Assembly: GCF_030687575.1 (NCBI RefSeq)
Contig: NZ_CP117439.1
Location: forward strand, 4,269,501-4,333,500
Direction of reading: 5' to 3'
Source: Pseudomonas sp. FP2309
GTDB taxonomy: Bacteria; Pseudomonadota; Gammaproteobacteria; Pseudomonadales; Pseudomonadaceae
DNA: 64,000 bases
Every line of letters starts with the position of its first letter. Positions within the stretch are counted from its first letter, which is position 1. Below the pieces are notes generated by a model. The model ran no database searches. It was not told the DNA's origin and was given only the letters and a program-made list of their open reading frames with translations. A program made the translations under genes and the position numbers. Of this stretch, positions 31,501-39,547 are shown piece after piece.

Positions 31501-33588
31501 CAGGGACCGTTACTGCGCCAGACCTTGCGCGCCCATCCCCTGCCACGGGACACCCTGGGCGAGCTGCTGGCCGAGGCGCCGTTACGCAAACCGGCCTATG
31601 ACCCGACGCTGTTGCGCTTGCCAGGTGGCATGGAGGGTTATGAGGCGACGCCTGGCCCCAGCGGGCAGCTGTCGCTCGAGGCGCGACTGCACGAGCTTTA
31701 CCCCAGCCTGACCTCGGATGAAGTGACGGAGGCCCTGAACGCCCTGCGTAGCCATCCGGGCTCGCCGCTGCAAACCCTGCAGACGCTGAAAAACGAGTTC
31801 CTGCAATTAGAGGCCGACCTGAACGCCTGGCATCACGACACCCCGCACACCTACCTGGACACGACCCTGGCGCTCAACCCCTCGGTGATCGAGGCACAGC
31901 GGCACAATCGCCTGCGCTGGAAACAGGAGCTTATTCGCGCCTGGCGCCATGAAACCGAAGAAGACAATTACTTCGCCAACCCGCACGACAACGGCTATCG
32001 CTTGCGCCTGAACCGCCCGATTTACGGCGACCTGCCGACACTGCGGGCCAACTTCGAACACATCTCCCGTCTGGACCTGAACAGCTACGTCTCGACCCGA
32101 GGCACCCAGGCCTTCCTCGCGCAATTCCCCAGACTGCGCAGCCTGACCGTCAGCGATATCGCCCTGCGCGCACTGCCCACCGAGGTCACCTCGATGGCCC
32201 GCTTGAATGAACTGACGCTGCGCAACTGCGCCATCAAGCTGACGGCCCAGACCCGTGAACACCTTGCCGGCCTGAATCAGCTGAAAAAACTCGACCTCTA
32301 TGCCAACCCGCTGACCCTGGCGCCCAACCTTGAGAACATGGCCGACCTGCGCACGCTGAACCTGAGCCAGACCGAGATTTCGCAATTTCCCGACGGCCTG
32401 CTCGAGCGCTCGCACCTGACCCTCGCCGACCTCAGTGACAACCAGATCCAGACGCTGCCCGAGGCTCTGTTCAGCCTGCCCGCCGATCGCGCCGAAGCCT
32501 ACGACCTGTCCGGCAACCCGCTGTCGCGCGCCGCGCTGGAACGCGTCAAGGTCCACTGCCAGGACACCGGCGAACACCTGGGCGCAGATGCCGGTATCGA
32601 AGAGCGGCGTCGCGTGCATGAGCTCTATCCCACCTTCACCGACAAGCAGGCCAGCCGGTTTATTTTCAAGCTGCCCGGCGGCCTGGACGACGTTATGCCC
32701 ACCCTCATCCAACTCAAAGCCGACTACGAGCGCCTGCAAACCGACCTTGAACACTGGGCGGTAAATGCACCCGAGCACCATCCGATCACCAACGCGCCGT
32801 TGGAGCAGCAAGCGCGTGCGCAGCAACAGGTCACTCGCCGGGCCTTGAAAACGTTGCTTGAGGAATGCTGGCGACGGGAAACTGCGCTGGATGAGGACCA
32901 AGAACCGCTACGCGATGCCCATGAACTGATTTGCAGCGATCCGATCCTGGGGGATCTGCCGGTGCTCAATGTCGACTTCAACCATGTGTCCAGACTTGAG
33001 CTGCGGGGCGAGGAAACCACGACACTGCCGGTCGGGTTGCTCGAGCGTTTCCCTCAACTCGAAACCCTGATGATTCACCGCTACGCCTTGCAGGACATTC
33101 CATTGGGGGTGTTCAGCCTGACCAAGCTCAAGAGCCTGATCCTGTCACGCAGCCACGTGCGCCTGACGCCGACCAGCGCCGACGCCCTCAGCGGCCTGGA
33201 CACCCTTCAATACCTGGATTTGAGTGACAACCCGCTGGGCATCACGCCCGACGTCAGCCAGATGCCGCACCTGAGCGCCTTGATGCTGGAAAATAGCGGC
33301 CTGACCGAGGTGCCGCACGGCACTTTCAGTCGGCGCTCGCTCGCTCAACTGAACCTGAGCGATAACCTGATCACCGAGCTGCCCAGCGATATTCTTGAGG
33401 TGCCACCGGACCTGGCCGACGGTTTTGACCTCAACGGCAACCCGCTCACGCCCGCGACCATCGCCATGCTGCGCCCGTACTACCGGCGCACGGCGGTGGA
33501 CTTCGGCGTGGTCGAGGTGTCGTTGGACGCGCAGATGAACCCAGGGCCGCCCCCGGTGGATGTCTCCGAAGACGAGATGGAGCCATGA
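28549..33588 (+). CDS. Large leucine-rich-repeat toxin-like protein
   Basis: This 1679-residue protein resembles the dermonecrotic-toxin-type LRR proteins of pseudomonads. The N-terminal about 900 residues look like the toxin-type region, with a hydrophobic hairpin near 434-478 (AKAILEVAAFIATPFIPPLG). Two similar tandem modules follow at about 1047-1340 and 1354-1645. Each begins HELYP, continues through a helical linker with LKxxYERLQ/LKNEFLQLE, and ends in LRRs (LKKLDLYANPL; LQYLDLSDNPLG). Relatives usually end in a NEL-type E3 ubiquitin ligase domain with a catalytic Cys; here the protein stops after the second LRR block in a short acidic tail. It ends 8 bases before argR, convergent. No signal peptide was seen. 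Confidence 0.8.
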   Translation: MAPPVIQRLIHATAAAPVGVHGALPDWLGNASAARRQALRDTPPLFADWHTRASRQRQMPLRLAIAASWTAHNRVDRALDTLQTPQQFAAPRLQQALQQRFGIDADVHTTYLRLYTRLTTPLLPLPTGGASVWTVSLLDAVLHNFDEAESAPNAYAPESTFITQPSASGQFTLLPALRRVLSIEQFVRLCRELDIGAHYQRYLKDFFGFNDAAAQATLRRDVIHSLKAEAHASLHLARLKKQVSDSAFHTLQGQLQGLDGMLLQGQPLLSHDLSLMGAPLAGIVLFAADLERHHDAVPVVAYIPGDPQAPLAYYPSGTAFMLDLTAKLRSADYQAFFSRFVRHEHRGYFFADLNNRLSQVAWNKPVAGDPRPAWRERPVAEPNLQFFASKISGDLYEHLYETKLNTLLNDARVIAVSTADADSQARWQRWNILQKVAKAILEVAAFIATPFIPPLGLLMLGYTAYQLLDDAFEGIVDWAEGLRHQAFAHLMSILEQMVQLGLFAVGAPIAEQLLRQALPPQLWAFFDKLTPVTASDGKTRLWKPDLQPYAHTVELPDTSRANREGLHPHQGKQILPLDGRHFAVEKDAGNAFLQHPTRPHAYRPRLMGNGKGAWVSEVEQPLSWDSTTLLRRLGPLADGLSPARLEQARRISGTDDAALRSMYLQRQAPPPLLSDTLKRVKLDQQLQDFIDQMNSDDPQVFGKADAQTQLWLLSNTTLWPDAKTLRVLDAEGQTLWELPGRANAAVVQVHQAQLKNGDLLKTLLETLDEPERKTLLEEPFGTPVTQPHVRTAKLRKRLAGKAEEKRFALFDSRYRALEHTDNPRLQKIIDTTPGLPTSAAEEVLREASGEALLEIDQGKMPPAVLERARWAAHHVRISRAYEGLYLDSVDSSDTHRLALHSLENLPGWSPQVRLVVTDYTRTGHVRDAIGALQAPIQRTLVRTVDGAYVPEDHKGTLFAATDFYTAVLQALPDAQRDALGIHIGQGPLLRQTLRAHPLPRDTLGELLAEAPLRKPAYDPTLLRLPGGMEGYEATPGPSGQLSLEARLHELYPSLTSDEVTEALNALRSHPGSPLQTLQTLKNEFLQLEADLNAWHHDTPHTYLDTTLALNPSVIEAQRHNRLRWKQELIRAWRHETEEDNYFANPHDNGYRLRLNRPIYGDLPTLRANFEHISRLDLNSYVSTRGTQAFLAQFPRLRSLTVSDIALRALPTEVTSMARLNELTLRNCAIKLTAQTREHLAGLNQLKKLDLYANPLTLAPNLENMADLRTLNLSQTEISQFPDGLLERSHLTLADLSDNQIQTLPEALFSLPADRAEAYDLSGNPLSRAALERVKVHCQDTGEHLGADAGIEERRRVHELYPTFTDKQASRFIFKLPGGLDDVMPTLIQLKADYERLQTDLEHWAVNAPEHHPITNAPLEQQARAQQQVTRRALKTLLEECWRRETALDEDQEPLRDAHELICSDPILGDLPVLNVDFNHVSRLELRGEETTTLPVGLLERFPQLETLMIHRYALQDIPLGVFSLTKLKSLILSRSHVRLTPTSADALSGLDTLQYLDLSDNPLGITPDVSQMPHLSALMLENSGLTEVPHGTFSRRSLAQLNLSDNLITELPSDILEVPPDLADGFDLNGNPLTPATIAMLRPYYRRTAVDFGVVEVSLDAQMNPGPPPVDVSEDEMEP

Positions 33589-33596
33589 CGGGCCGT

Positions 33597-34577
33597 TCAG
33601 CCGCGTTCGGACGGCACCGATGACAATTCGAAGGGGCTGCTGCTGCGCCGCTGGTTGCGGTCTTCACGCGGGGTGGCGCCGAAGAAATTGCGGTAGGCGC
33701 TGGAGAAGTGCGGCCCCGAGGAGAAGCCGCAGGACAGGCCGATCTGGATGATCGACTTGCTGGTTTGCATAAGCATCTGGCGGGCCTTGTTCAGACGCAA
33801 TTCCAGGTAGTACTGGCTGGGCACGCGGTTGAGGTATTGCTTGAAGATCCGTTCCAACTGTCGTCGCGATACGCAGACATGCTGGGCAATTTCGTCGGTG
33901 GTCAGCGGCTCTTCGATGTTGGCCTCCATCAACAGCACCGCCTGGGTCAGCTTTGGATGGCTGGAGCCCAGGCGGTTTTGCAGCGGGATGCGCTGGCGCT
34001 CGCCGCCTTCACGGATGCGTTCCACCACCAGTTCTTCGGATACCGCACCGGCCAGTTCAGCGCCATGGTCGCGGGCGAGCACCGCCAGCAGCAGGTCAAG
34101 TACCGACATGCCGCCGCAGGCGGTCAGGCGGTCCCGATCCCAGTCGAACAAGTGGCTGGTGGCGATGACCTTGGGGAAACGCTCGGCAAAATCGTCCTGC
34201 CAGCGCCAGTGCACCGCGGCGCGGTAACCATCGAGCAGACCGAGTTGCGCCAGCGGGTACACGCCCGCCGACAGGCCTCCGATCACACAACCGGCGCGCA
34301 CCAATTGCTTGAGCGCAGTGCTCAGTTGCGAGCCGATCACCGTCGGCGGTTCGTCGGCCAGCAGGAACAGCTTCTGCAAGCCGTCGAGCTTGCCGGCCCA
34401 GGGTTCACCCGGCAATTGCCACGCGCCGTCGGTGGCAGGTTCAGCGAGCAGAAACGACAGTTCATACACCACGTCCGGATGCACCCGCTGAGCAACGCGC
34501 AAAGCCTCCTCAGCCAGCGCAAGCGTGAGTGCTTTTGTGCTGGGCCAAATCAGGAAACCAATTTTGTGGGCGGTCAT
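33597..34577 (-). CDS. argR: Arginine-responsive regulator ArgR (AraC family)
   Basis: Pseudomonas ArgR is an AraC-type regulator, unrelated to enterobacterial ArgR. It activates aru and aot and represses some biosynthetic genes. The 326 residues have an N-terminal DJ-1/PfpI-like sensor domain (IGFLIWPSTKALTLALAEEA; AGCVIGGLSAGVYPLAQLGLL near 112) and a C-terminal double helix-turn-helix (TTDEIAQHVCVSRRQLERIF near 235, IIQIGLSCGFSSGPHFSSAY near 280). It follows aotP by 177 bases on the same strand, as in P. aeruginosa. Confidence 0.93.
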   Translation of the reverse strand: MTAHKIGFLIWPSTKALTLALAEEALRVAQRVHPDVVYELSFLLAEPATDGAWQLPGEPWAGKLDGLQKLFLLADEPPTVIGSQLSTALKQLVRAGCVIGGLSAGVYPLAQLGLLDGYRAAVHWRWQDDFAERFPKVIATSHLFDWDRDRLTACGGMSVLDLLLAVLARDHGAELAGAVSEELVVERIREGGERQRIPLQNRLGSSHPKLTQAVLLMEANIEEPLTTDEIAQHVCVSRRQLERIFKQYLNRVPSQYYLELRLNKARQMLMQTSKSIIQIGLSCGFSSGPHFSSAYRNFFGATPREDRNQRRSSSPFELSSVPSERG

Positions 34578-34754
34578 GTGGGAGCTATCCGAAGCGAAGA
34601 ACGGTAATGAAGACAGGGGCTAATGCTAGCCCGTAAACCAACACAAATCTCAAAACATCTGGATATCTGACTGGGGTGCCGGCTTTTTCTGGTCGGGGGC
34701 CGCCTCGCTGCCCGGCGCGGGGCAAGCCCGCTCGCAAAAAAAGCCCGCACAGGC

Positions 34755-35519
34755 TTATTTCAAGCTGCCGGACAAAAACTGCTGCAACCTTTCGGACTGA
34801 GGGTTCACCAGCACTTCACGCGGGTTGCCACGCTCTTCAACGATGCCTTTGTGCAAGAACACCAGTTGGTTGGAGACTTCACGGGCAAAGCCCATTTCGT
34901 GGGTCACCACCACCATGGTGCGGCCTTCCTGGGCCAGGTCCTGCATCACCTTGAGCACTTCGCCCACCAGCTCCGGGTCCAGCGCCGAGGTCGGTTCGTC
35001 GAACAGCATCACCTCCGGTTCCATGGCCAGGGCACGGGCGATCGCCACGCGCTGCTGCTCGCCGCCGGACATGTGGCCGGGGAACGCATCCTTACGATGG
35101 CCCACGCCGACTTTGGCCAGGTAGTGTTCGGCCTTTTCACGGGCTTCTTTTTTCGACACGCCCAACACGTGCACCGGGGCTTCCATCACGTTTTCAAGCG
35201 CGGTCATGTGCGACCACAGGTTGAAATGCTGGAACACCATGGACAGGCGCGAACGCATGCGTTGCAGCTGTTTGGGGTCGGCGGCCTTCAGCGCGCCGTC
35301 CTTGTTGGCCACCAGCTTGAGCTCTTCGTTATTGAGCAGGATCTTGCCGGCGTGGGGTTGCTCCAGCAGGTTGATGCAGCGCAAAAAGGTACTTTTGCCC
35401 GAACCGCTGGAACCGATGATGCTGATCACATCACCGGCCGCGGCGGCCAGGGACACGCCTTTGAGCACTTCATGACTGCCATAGCGTTTATGCAGGTCTT
35501 GGACTTCAAGCTTGTACAT
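34755..35519 (-). CDS. aotP: Arginine/ornithine ABC transporter ATPase AotP
   Basis: This is the ATP-binding subunit of a basic amino acid importer. The start [14 protein letters not shown] gives 254 residues; five further codons upstream are open. Walker [10 protein letters not shown] near residues 37-45, Q-loop MVFQHFNLW near 92, signature [15 protein letters not shown] near 150 and Walker [13 protein letters not shown] near 170 are intact. It is the last transporter gene before argR and is preceded by aotO. Confidence 0.95.
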   Translation of the reverse strand: MYKLEVQDLHKRYGSHEVLKGVSLAAAAGDVISIIGSSGSGKSTFLRCINLLEQPHAGKILLNNEELKLVANKDGALKAADPKQLQRMRSRLSMVFQHFNLWSHMTALENVMEAPVHVLGVSKKEAREKAEHYLAKVGVGHRKDAFPGHMSGGEQQRVAIARALAMEPEVMLFDEPTSALDPELVGEVLKVMQDLAQEGRTMVVVTHEMGFAREVSNQLVFLHKGIVEERGNPREVLVNPQSERLQQFLSGSLK

Positions 35520-35546
35520 GCGGTCGGTTCTCACAAAAACAGGTGG

Positions 35547-36659
35547 TCAGTCGTTGAGCAAGCGCCCGTGTCGCAGCGCATCGCGCCCCGCCACCTTGGC
35601 CAGCCAGAAACCCGCTTGGGCATAACGCAGCCGTTCAACGGCAAACAACACCCCCGAGGTGCCCGCGCAGAGGATGCTCACGCGGTCGTCCAGGGGGTCA
35701 ATCACTTCAAAAATCGCGTCGCCCTTCTCAACCCACTCGCCGGCTTTACGCAGGTAACTGATCACCCCGGCGTGGGGTGCGAACAACAACTCGGTGCCTT
35801 CGAACGGCATGCCTTCGCACGCTTCAAACTGCGGCGCCGGCCATTGGCCCTTGATCAGGCCCTGCTCGGCGAGGAACGCAAGGATGCCTTCGGCATGGAA
35901 AATCGCCTCATCGCGGCCGGTGTCGGCCTGGCCGCCCAGTTCGAGGGTCGTGGCCAGGCACGCCAATGGAATCTGTGCCTCGGGAAACAGCCGTGACAGG
36001 CGCAGCCAGGGCAGCGAGCAGGCTTCGTCGAACGAGCTGCCGCCGGAATCTTCCGCCAGCAGGCCGACCTTCACATTCAAATGGGCCGACAGCGAACGCC
36101 ACTGCGGCCAGTGCTGGGGCAGCGCGTACATATGCAGCGCGGCTTCGGCGTCGCAGTGCAGGTCGAGGACAATATCCGCCGTGCAGGCGTGGCTCAGCAG
36201 GATGCGTTGCATGCCTTGCAGCTGGCTGCTCGGTGCGGGCAACCCAGTGAGCGCATCGTTCATGGCCTGGCGGATCATGCCCACGTTGGCGTGCGCATCA
36301 TCGCCCAGCTTGCCTTGCAGCAGCGCCGCGACCGGCTCGCTCAACTCGACGAAATCGCGGTTGAAATTCTTGCCGCTGCCCACCTCGAAACGCCCCTGGT
36401 GGCTGCCTTGCAGCAACTGGCCCAGGCCCATCGGGTTGGCCACCGGCACCAGCTCGATCACCCCATTGAGGGCGCCTTGCTGTTCCAGTTCGGTCAGGCG
36501 TTTTTTCAGCTCCCAGGCGGCGCGCATGCCGGGCAGTTCATCGGCGTGCAGGCTGGCCTGGATGTAGGCCTTGCGCTCGCCACTGCCAAAGCGGAATACG
36601 CTCAGTTGACGCTCGCAGCCCAAGTGCCCCCAGGGCAGCAGATGATCGATACGTTCCAT
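35547..36659 (-). CDS. aotO: AotO, succinylglutamate desuccinylase/aspartoacylase-family protein
   Basis: This is a zinc-dependent deacylase-family protein encoded inside the arginine transporter operon, as aotO (PA0891) in P. aeruginosa. The 370 residues contain ASLHADELPGMRAAWEL near 36-52 (HxDE zinc motif), NRDFVELSEPVA near 98 and VLDLHCDAEAALHMY near 160. A C-terminal lipoyl-like beta domain reads YLRKAGEWVEKGDAIFEVIDPLD near 310. Its role in transport is not established; it may process an acylated amino acid. It is separated from aotM by a single base. Confidence 0.85.
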   Translation of the reverse strand: MERIDHLLPWGHLGCERQLSVFRFGSGERKAYIQASLHADELPGMRAAWELKKRLTELEQQGALNGVIELVPVANPMGLGQLLQGSHQGRFEVGSGKNFNRDFVELSEPVAALLQGKLGDDAHANVGMIRQAMNDALTGLPAPSSQLQGMQRILLSHACTADIVLDLHCDAEAALHMYALPQHWPQWRSLSAHLNVKVGLLAEDSGGSSFDEACSLPWLRLSRLFPEAQIPLACLATTLELGGQADTGRDEAIFHAEGILAFLAEQGLIKGQWPAPQFEACEGMPFEGTELLFAPHAGVISYLRKAGEWVEKGDAIFEVIDPLDDRVSILCAGTSGVLFAVERLRYAQAGFWLAKVAGRDALRHGRLLND

Positions 36660-36660
36660 A

Positions 36661-37359
36661 TCAATGCTTCCGTGGAGCCAGGTAGCTCAGCCAGCGGCGC
36701 TCGGCCAACTTGAACAGGCGCACCAGGATGAAGGTCAGGCACAGGTAGAACACGCCGGCGGTGATATAGGCTTCGAACGGCAGGTAGAACTGGGCATTGA
36801 CCGTGCGCGCGGCACCGGTGATGTCGATCAGGGTGACGATGGACGCCAGGCTGGTGGTCTGCAGCATCATGATCACTTCGTTGCTGTACTGCGGCAGCGC
36901 ACGACGCAAGGCCGACGGCAGCAGGATGCGGCGATACAGTTTATAGCGCGACATGCCCATGGCCTTGGCCGCTTCGATCTCGCCATTGGGCGTGGCCTTA
37001 AGGCTGCCGGCAATGATCTCGGCGGTGTAGGCGCTGGTGTTGATGGCAAAGGCCAGGCACGCACAGAAGGTGGCACTGGACAGCAGCGGCCACATGAAAC
37101 TCTCGCGCACCGCCTCGAACTGCGCCAAGCCGTAGTAGATCAGGAACAGCTGCACCAGCATCGGCGTGCCACGGATCACGTAGGTGTAGAGCCACGCCGC
37201 GCCGTTGACGAGCGGCTGCTTGGACACGCGCATCAAGCCCAGGGGCAGCGCGGCGAGCAGGCCGAAGAACAGCGAGATGGCGAGCAGTTTCAGGGTGGTC
37301 AGCAAGCCGCCAAGGTACAGCGGCATGGCCTCCCAAATGACGTTGTAGTCGAAGATCAT
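36661..37359 (-). CDS. aotM: Arginine/ornithine ABC permease AotM
   Basis: This inner-membrane permease has about five helices (GGLLTTLKLLAISLFFGLLAALPLG near residues 17-41) and the conserved EAA loop EIEAAKAMGMSRYKLYRRILLPSALRRALP near 127-156 that contacts AotP. The 232-residue length is typical of HisM-type subunits. Its start overlaps the aotQ stop by four bases. Confidence 0.94.
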   Translation of the reverse strand: MIFDYNVIWEAMPLYLGGLLTTLKLLAISLFFGLLAALPLGLMRVSKQPLVNGAAWLYTYVIRGTPMLVQLFLIYYGLAQFEAVRESFMWPLLSSATFCACLAFAINTSAYTAEIIAGSLKATPNGEIEAAKAMGMSRYKLYRRILLPSALRRALPQYSNEVIMMLQTTSLASIVTLIDITGAARTVNAQFYLPFEAYITAGVFYLCLTFILVRLFKLAERRWLSYLAPRKH

Positions 37360-38045
37360 AGATCAGCCGCCCTTACGCCTACCGAGTAGCGCTTCTCAAG
37401 ATGACGCAGGGCCAGCAACGACACGCTGGTGATCACCAGGTACATCGCCGCCACTGCGAGGAAGAAGGTAAAAGGCTCGCGGGTGGCGTCTGCCGCCTGC
37501 TTGGCCTTGAACATCATGTCTTGCAGGCCCACCACCGAAATCAACGCGGTGGCCTTGGTGAGGACCAGCCAGTTGTTGGTGAACCCAGGGATCGCCAGCC
37601 GGATCATCTGCGGCACCATCACCCGGAAAAACACCTGGAAGCTGCTCATGCCATACGCAAGGCCGGCTTCGGCCTGGCCCTTGGGGATGGCCATGAAGGC
37701 GCCGCGGAAGGTTTCCGACAGGTAGGCGCCAAAGATGAAACCCAGGGTGCCGATACCGGCTGCCAGGGGGTTCAAGTCAATATAGTCGTCATAGCCGAGC
37801 ATCGGCGCGACGCGGTTAAGCAGGTCCTGACCGCCGTAGAAAATCAGCAGGATCAGCACCAGGTCGGGGATCCCGCGGATCACCGTGGAGTACAAGTCAC
37901 CCAGCCAGGCCAGCCAGCGCACCGGCGACAGGCGTAACGCGACCCCGATCAGACCCAGAACAATGGCCAGGGCCATGGACGACAAGGCGAGCTGAAGCGT
38001 CAACCATGCGCCATCGAGGATGACGGCCCCGTAGCCTTTCAACAT
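37356..38045 (-). CDS. aotQ: Arginine/ornithine ABC permease AotQ
   Basis: This is the second permease subunit, 229 residues. The start MLKGYGAVILDGAWLTLQLALSS leads into the first helix; RGIPDLVLILLIFYGGQDLL near 55 is the conserved permease segment. The EAA loop reads KGQAEAGLAYGMSSFQVFFRVMVPQMIRLAIP near 122-153. It forms a heterodimer with AotM. It follows the binding-protein gene by 92 bases. Confidence 0.94.
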   Translation of the reverse strand: MLKGYGAVILDGAWLTLQLALSSMALAIVLGLIGVALRLSPVRWLAWLGDLYSTVIRGIPDLVLILLIFYGGQDLLNRVAPMLGYDDYIDLNPLAAGIGTLGFIFGAYLSETFRGAFMAIPKGQAEAGLAYGMSSFQVFFRVMVPQMIRLAIPGFTNNWLVLTKATALISVVGLQDMMFKAKQAADATREPFTFFLAVAAMYLVITSVSLLALRHLEKRYSVGVRAADL

Positions 38046-38137
38046 GATTCAGGTCCTCGAAAAGGGGGATGAAAAAATGGCGCAAACTTCAGAGTGTTCT
38101 GTTGCTTGCGCCATTGTGGACTGACAGCTGCGAGTAC

Positions 38138-38932
38138 TTACAAGGCGGCGGGTGTATCAGCGCCGTAAATATCGAAATTGAAGTACTTTTTCTCGATTTC
38201 CTTGTACTTGCCGTTGGCACGGATCGCCGCGATCGCTGCGTTGATGCGGTCCAGGTTTTCCTTGTCGCCTTTACGTACCGCGATGCCTACGCCGTCGCCG
38301 AAGTATTTGACGTCGGTGAACGCCGGGCCGGTGAACGCGTAGCCTTTACCGGCCGGGGTGTCGAGGAAACCTTCCTGCAGCAGGGTGGCATCGGCCACGG
38401 TGCCATCGAGGCGACCGGCTTCCACGTCCAGGTAGATTTCATTCTGCGAGCTGTAAGGCACCACGGTGACGCCTTTAGGCGCGAGGACTTCCTTGGCGAA
38501 ACGGTCGTGGATCGAACCGCGCTGTACGCCGATCTTCTTGCCTTTGAGTTCGCTCAGGCTGTCACTGACCGCTGTGCCTTCCTTCAACACCAGACGCGCG
38601 GGGGTCAGGTAGTAGCGGTTGGTGAAGTCCACGGATTTCTTGCGGTCTTCGGTGATGGACATGGACGACAGGATTGCGTCGATCTTGCGCACTTTGAGCG
38701 CAGGGATCAGGCCGTCGAACTCTTGCTCGACCCACGTACATTTGACCTTCATCTCTTCGCACAGGGCGTTGCCGATGTCGTAGTCAAAACCGACGATGCT
38801 GCCATCCGGCGCCTTGGAGGCAAATGGAGGGTAAGCCGCTTCGATACCAATTTTCAGGGGCTTGCCTTCAGCGAAGGCCTGCATGGACAGCACGGACAGC
38901 GCCAGGGCGCCCAACAGCACGAGTTTCTTCAT
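38138..38932 (-). CDS. aotJ: Arginine/ornithine periplasmic binding protein AotJ
   Basis: This is the solute-binding protein that delivers basic amino acids to AotQM. The start [21 protein letters not shown] at 38932 gives a 264-residue precursor with a signal peptide cleaved near AFA-EG. The mature protein shows family motifs [27 protein letters not shown] (26-52) and [15 protein letters not shown] near 95. It is the first gene of the aot operon. An ArgR half-site lies about 155-175 bases upstream. Confidence 0.95.
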   Translation of the reverse strand: MKKLVLLGALALSVLSMQAFAEGKPLKIGIEAAYPPFASKAPDGSIVGFDYDIGNALCEEMKVKCTWVEQEFDGLIPALKVRKIDAILSSMSITEDRKKSVDFTNRYYLTPARLVLKEGTAVSDSLSELKGKKIGVQRGSIHDRFAKEVLAPKGVTVVPYSSQNEIYLDVEAGRLDGTVADATLLQEGFLDTPAGKGYAFTGPAFTDVKYFGDGVGIAVRKGDKENLDRINAAIAAIRANGKYKEIEKKYFNFDIYGADTPAAL

Positions 38933-39495
38933 CTTGGGACTCCATCGGTATAGGGCAAAACAGCAGTATGAGCCATGGCCCACGATGCGGCGAAGGTGAA
39001 ACCGAATAGCGGCGCTGCGTCCTGCGCAGATTCAACGGTCTGCGACGACGAGCGAGTGATCGGCATTCTAACGACAGGCCGGAAGCCGATATTTCCTCAA
39101 TGCGACAACAATTTACAGAAGCACCGAGAAAGCAGTTCCAGCTCATTGACAGCCTCCGAGTTTTATGCAGAGGCAAAAGACATTAAACCTGTAGATGCTG
39201 CAAATTGCGGGCCTATTATTCGCAAACCCTTCTAGCACGGCAAGTGTGGCGTTTAATCTAATTGGCGAGGGTGTCTAAAACGCGGTTTTTCGGGGCACGG
39301 ACGTAGCGCTTTGCCTCATGTTTGGGCAGAGGGTTACACATTTGCGCCGCTCGGTAACAATCAGAAACCTCCTACGTGATAAACCGATATTTATTGGCCT
39401 ACCGGGAGAAGCAAATGCAGGTGGCACTTACCCCTTGGCGCTGACCGGCTGTAGAGCCCTGTCACAGGAACTCCCCAGGGGTTTTGAGCGCATGA
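38933..39495. other. Gap between aotJ and acsA
   Basis: About 560 bases with no gene I can support. It holds the aotJ promoter region on the minus strand, the ArgR half-site at 39087-39107, and ends at the acsA terminator. Short plus-strand open frames here lack ribosome sites and recognisable domains. Confidence 0.6.
39087..39107 (-). promoter_or_regulatory. ArgR half-site upstream of aotJ
   Basis: On the minus strand TGTCGC, eight bases, AA and five bases match the Pseudomonas ArgR consensus. A weaker TGTCGT word lies at 39071-39076, 31 bases downstream. Regulation of aot by ArgR is known in P. aeruginosa. Confidence 0.65.
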
Positions 39496-39530
39496 AAAAG
39501 CCCCACCCGGCTCACACCGGATGGGGCTTC
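39496..39530. terminator. Terminator after acsA
   Basis: AAGCCCCACCCGG (39498-39510) pairs with CCGGATGGGGCTT (39517-39529) with one unpaired mismatch; the minus strand ends in a T-run. It follows the acsA stop at 39548 by about 20 bases. Confidence 0.85.
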
Positions 39531-39547
39531 GTCTGACCCGCTTCGCC

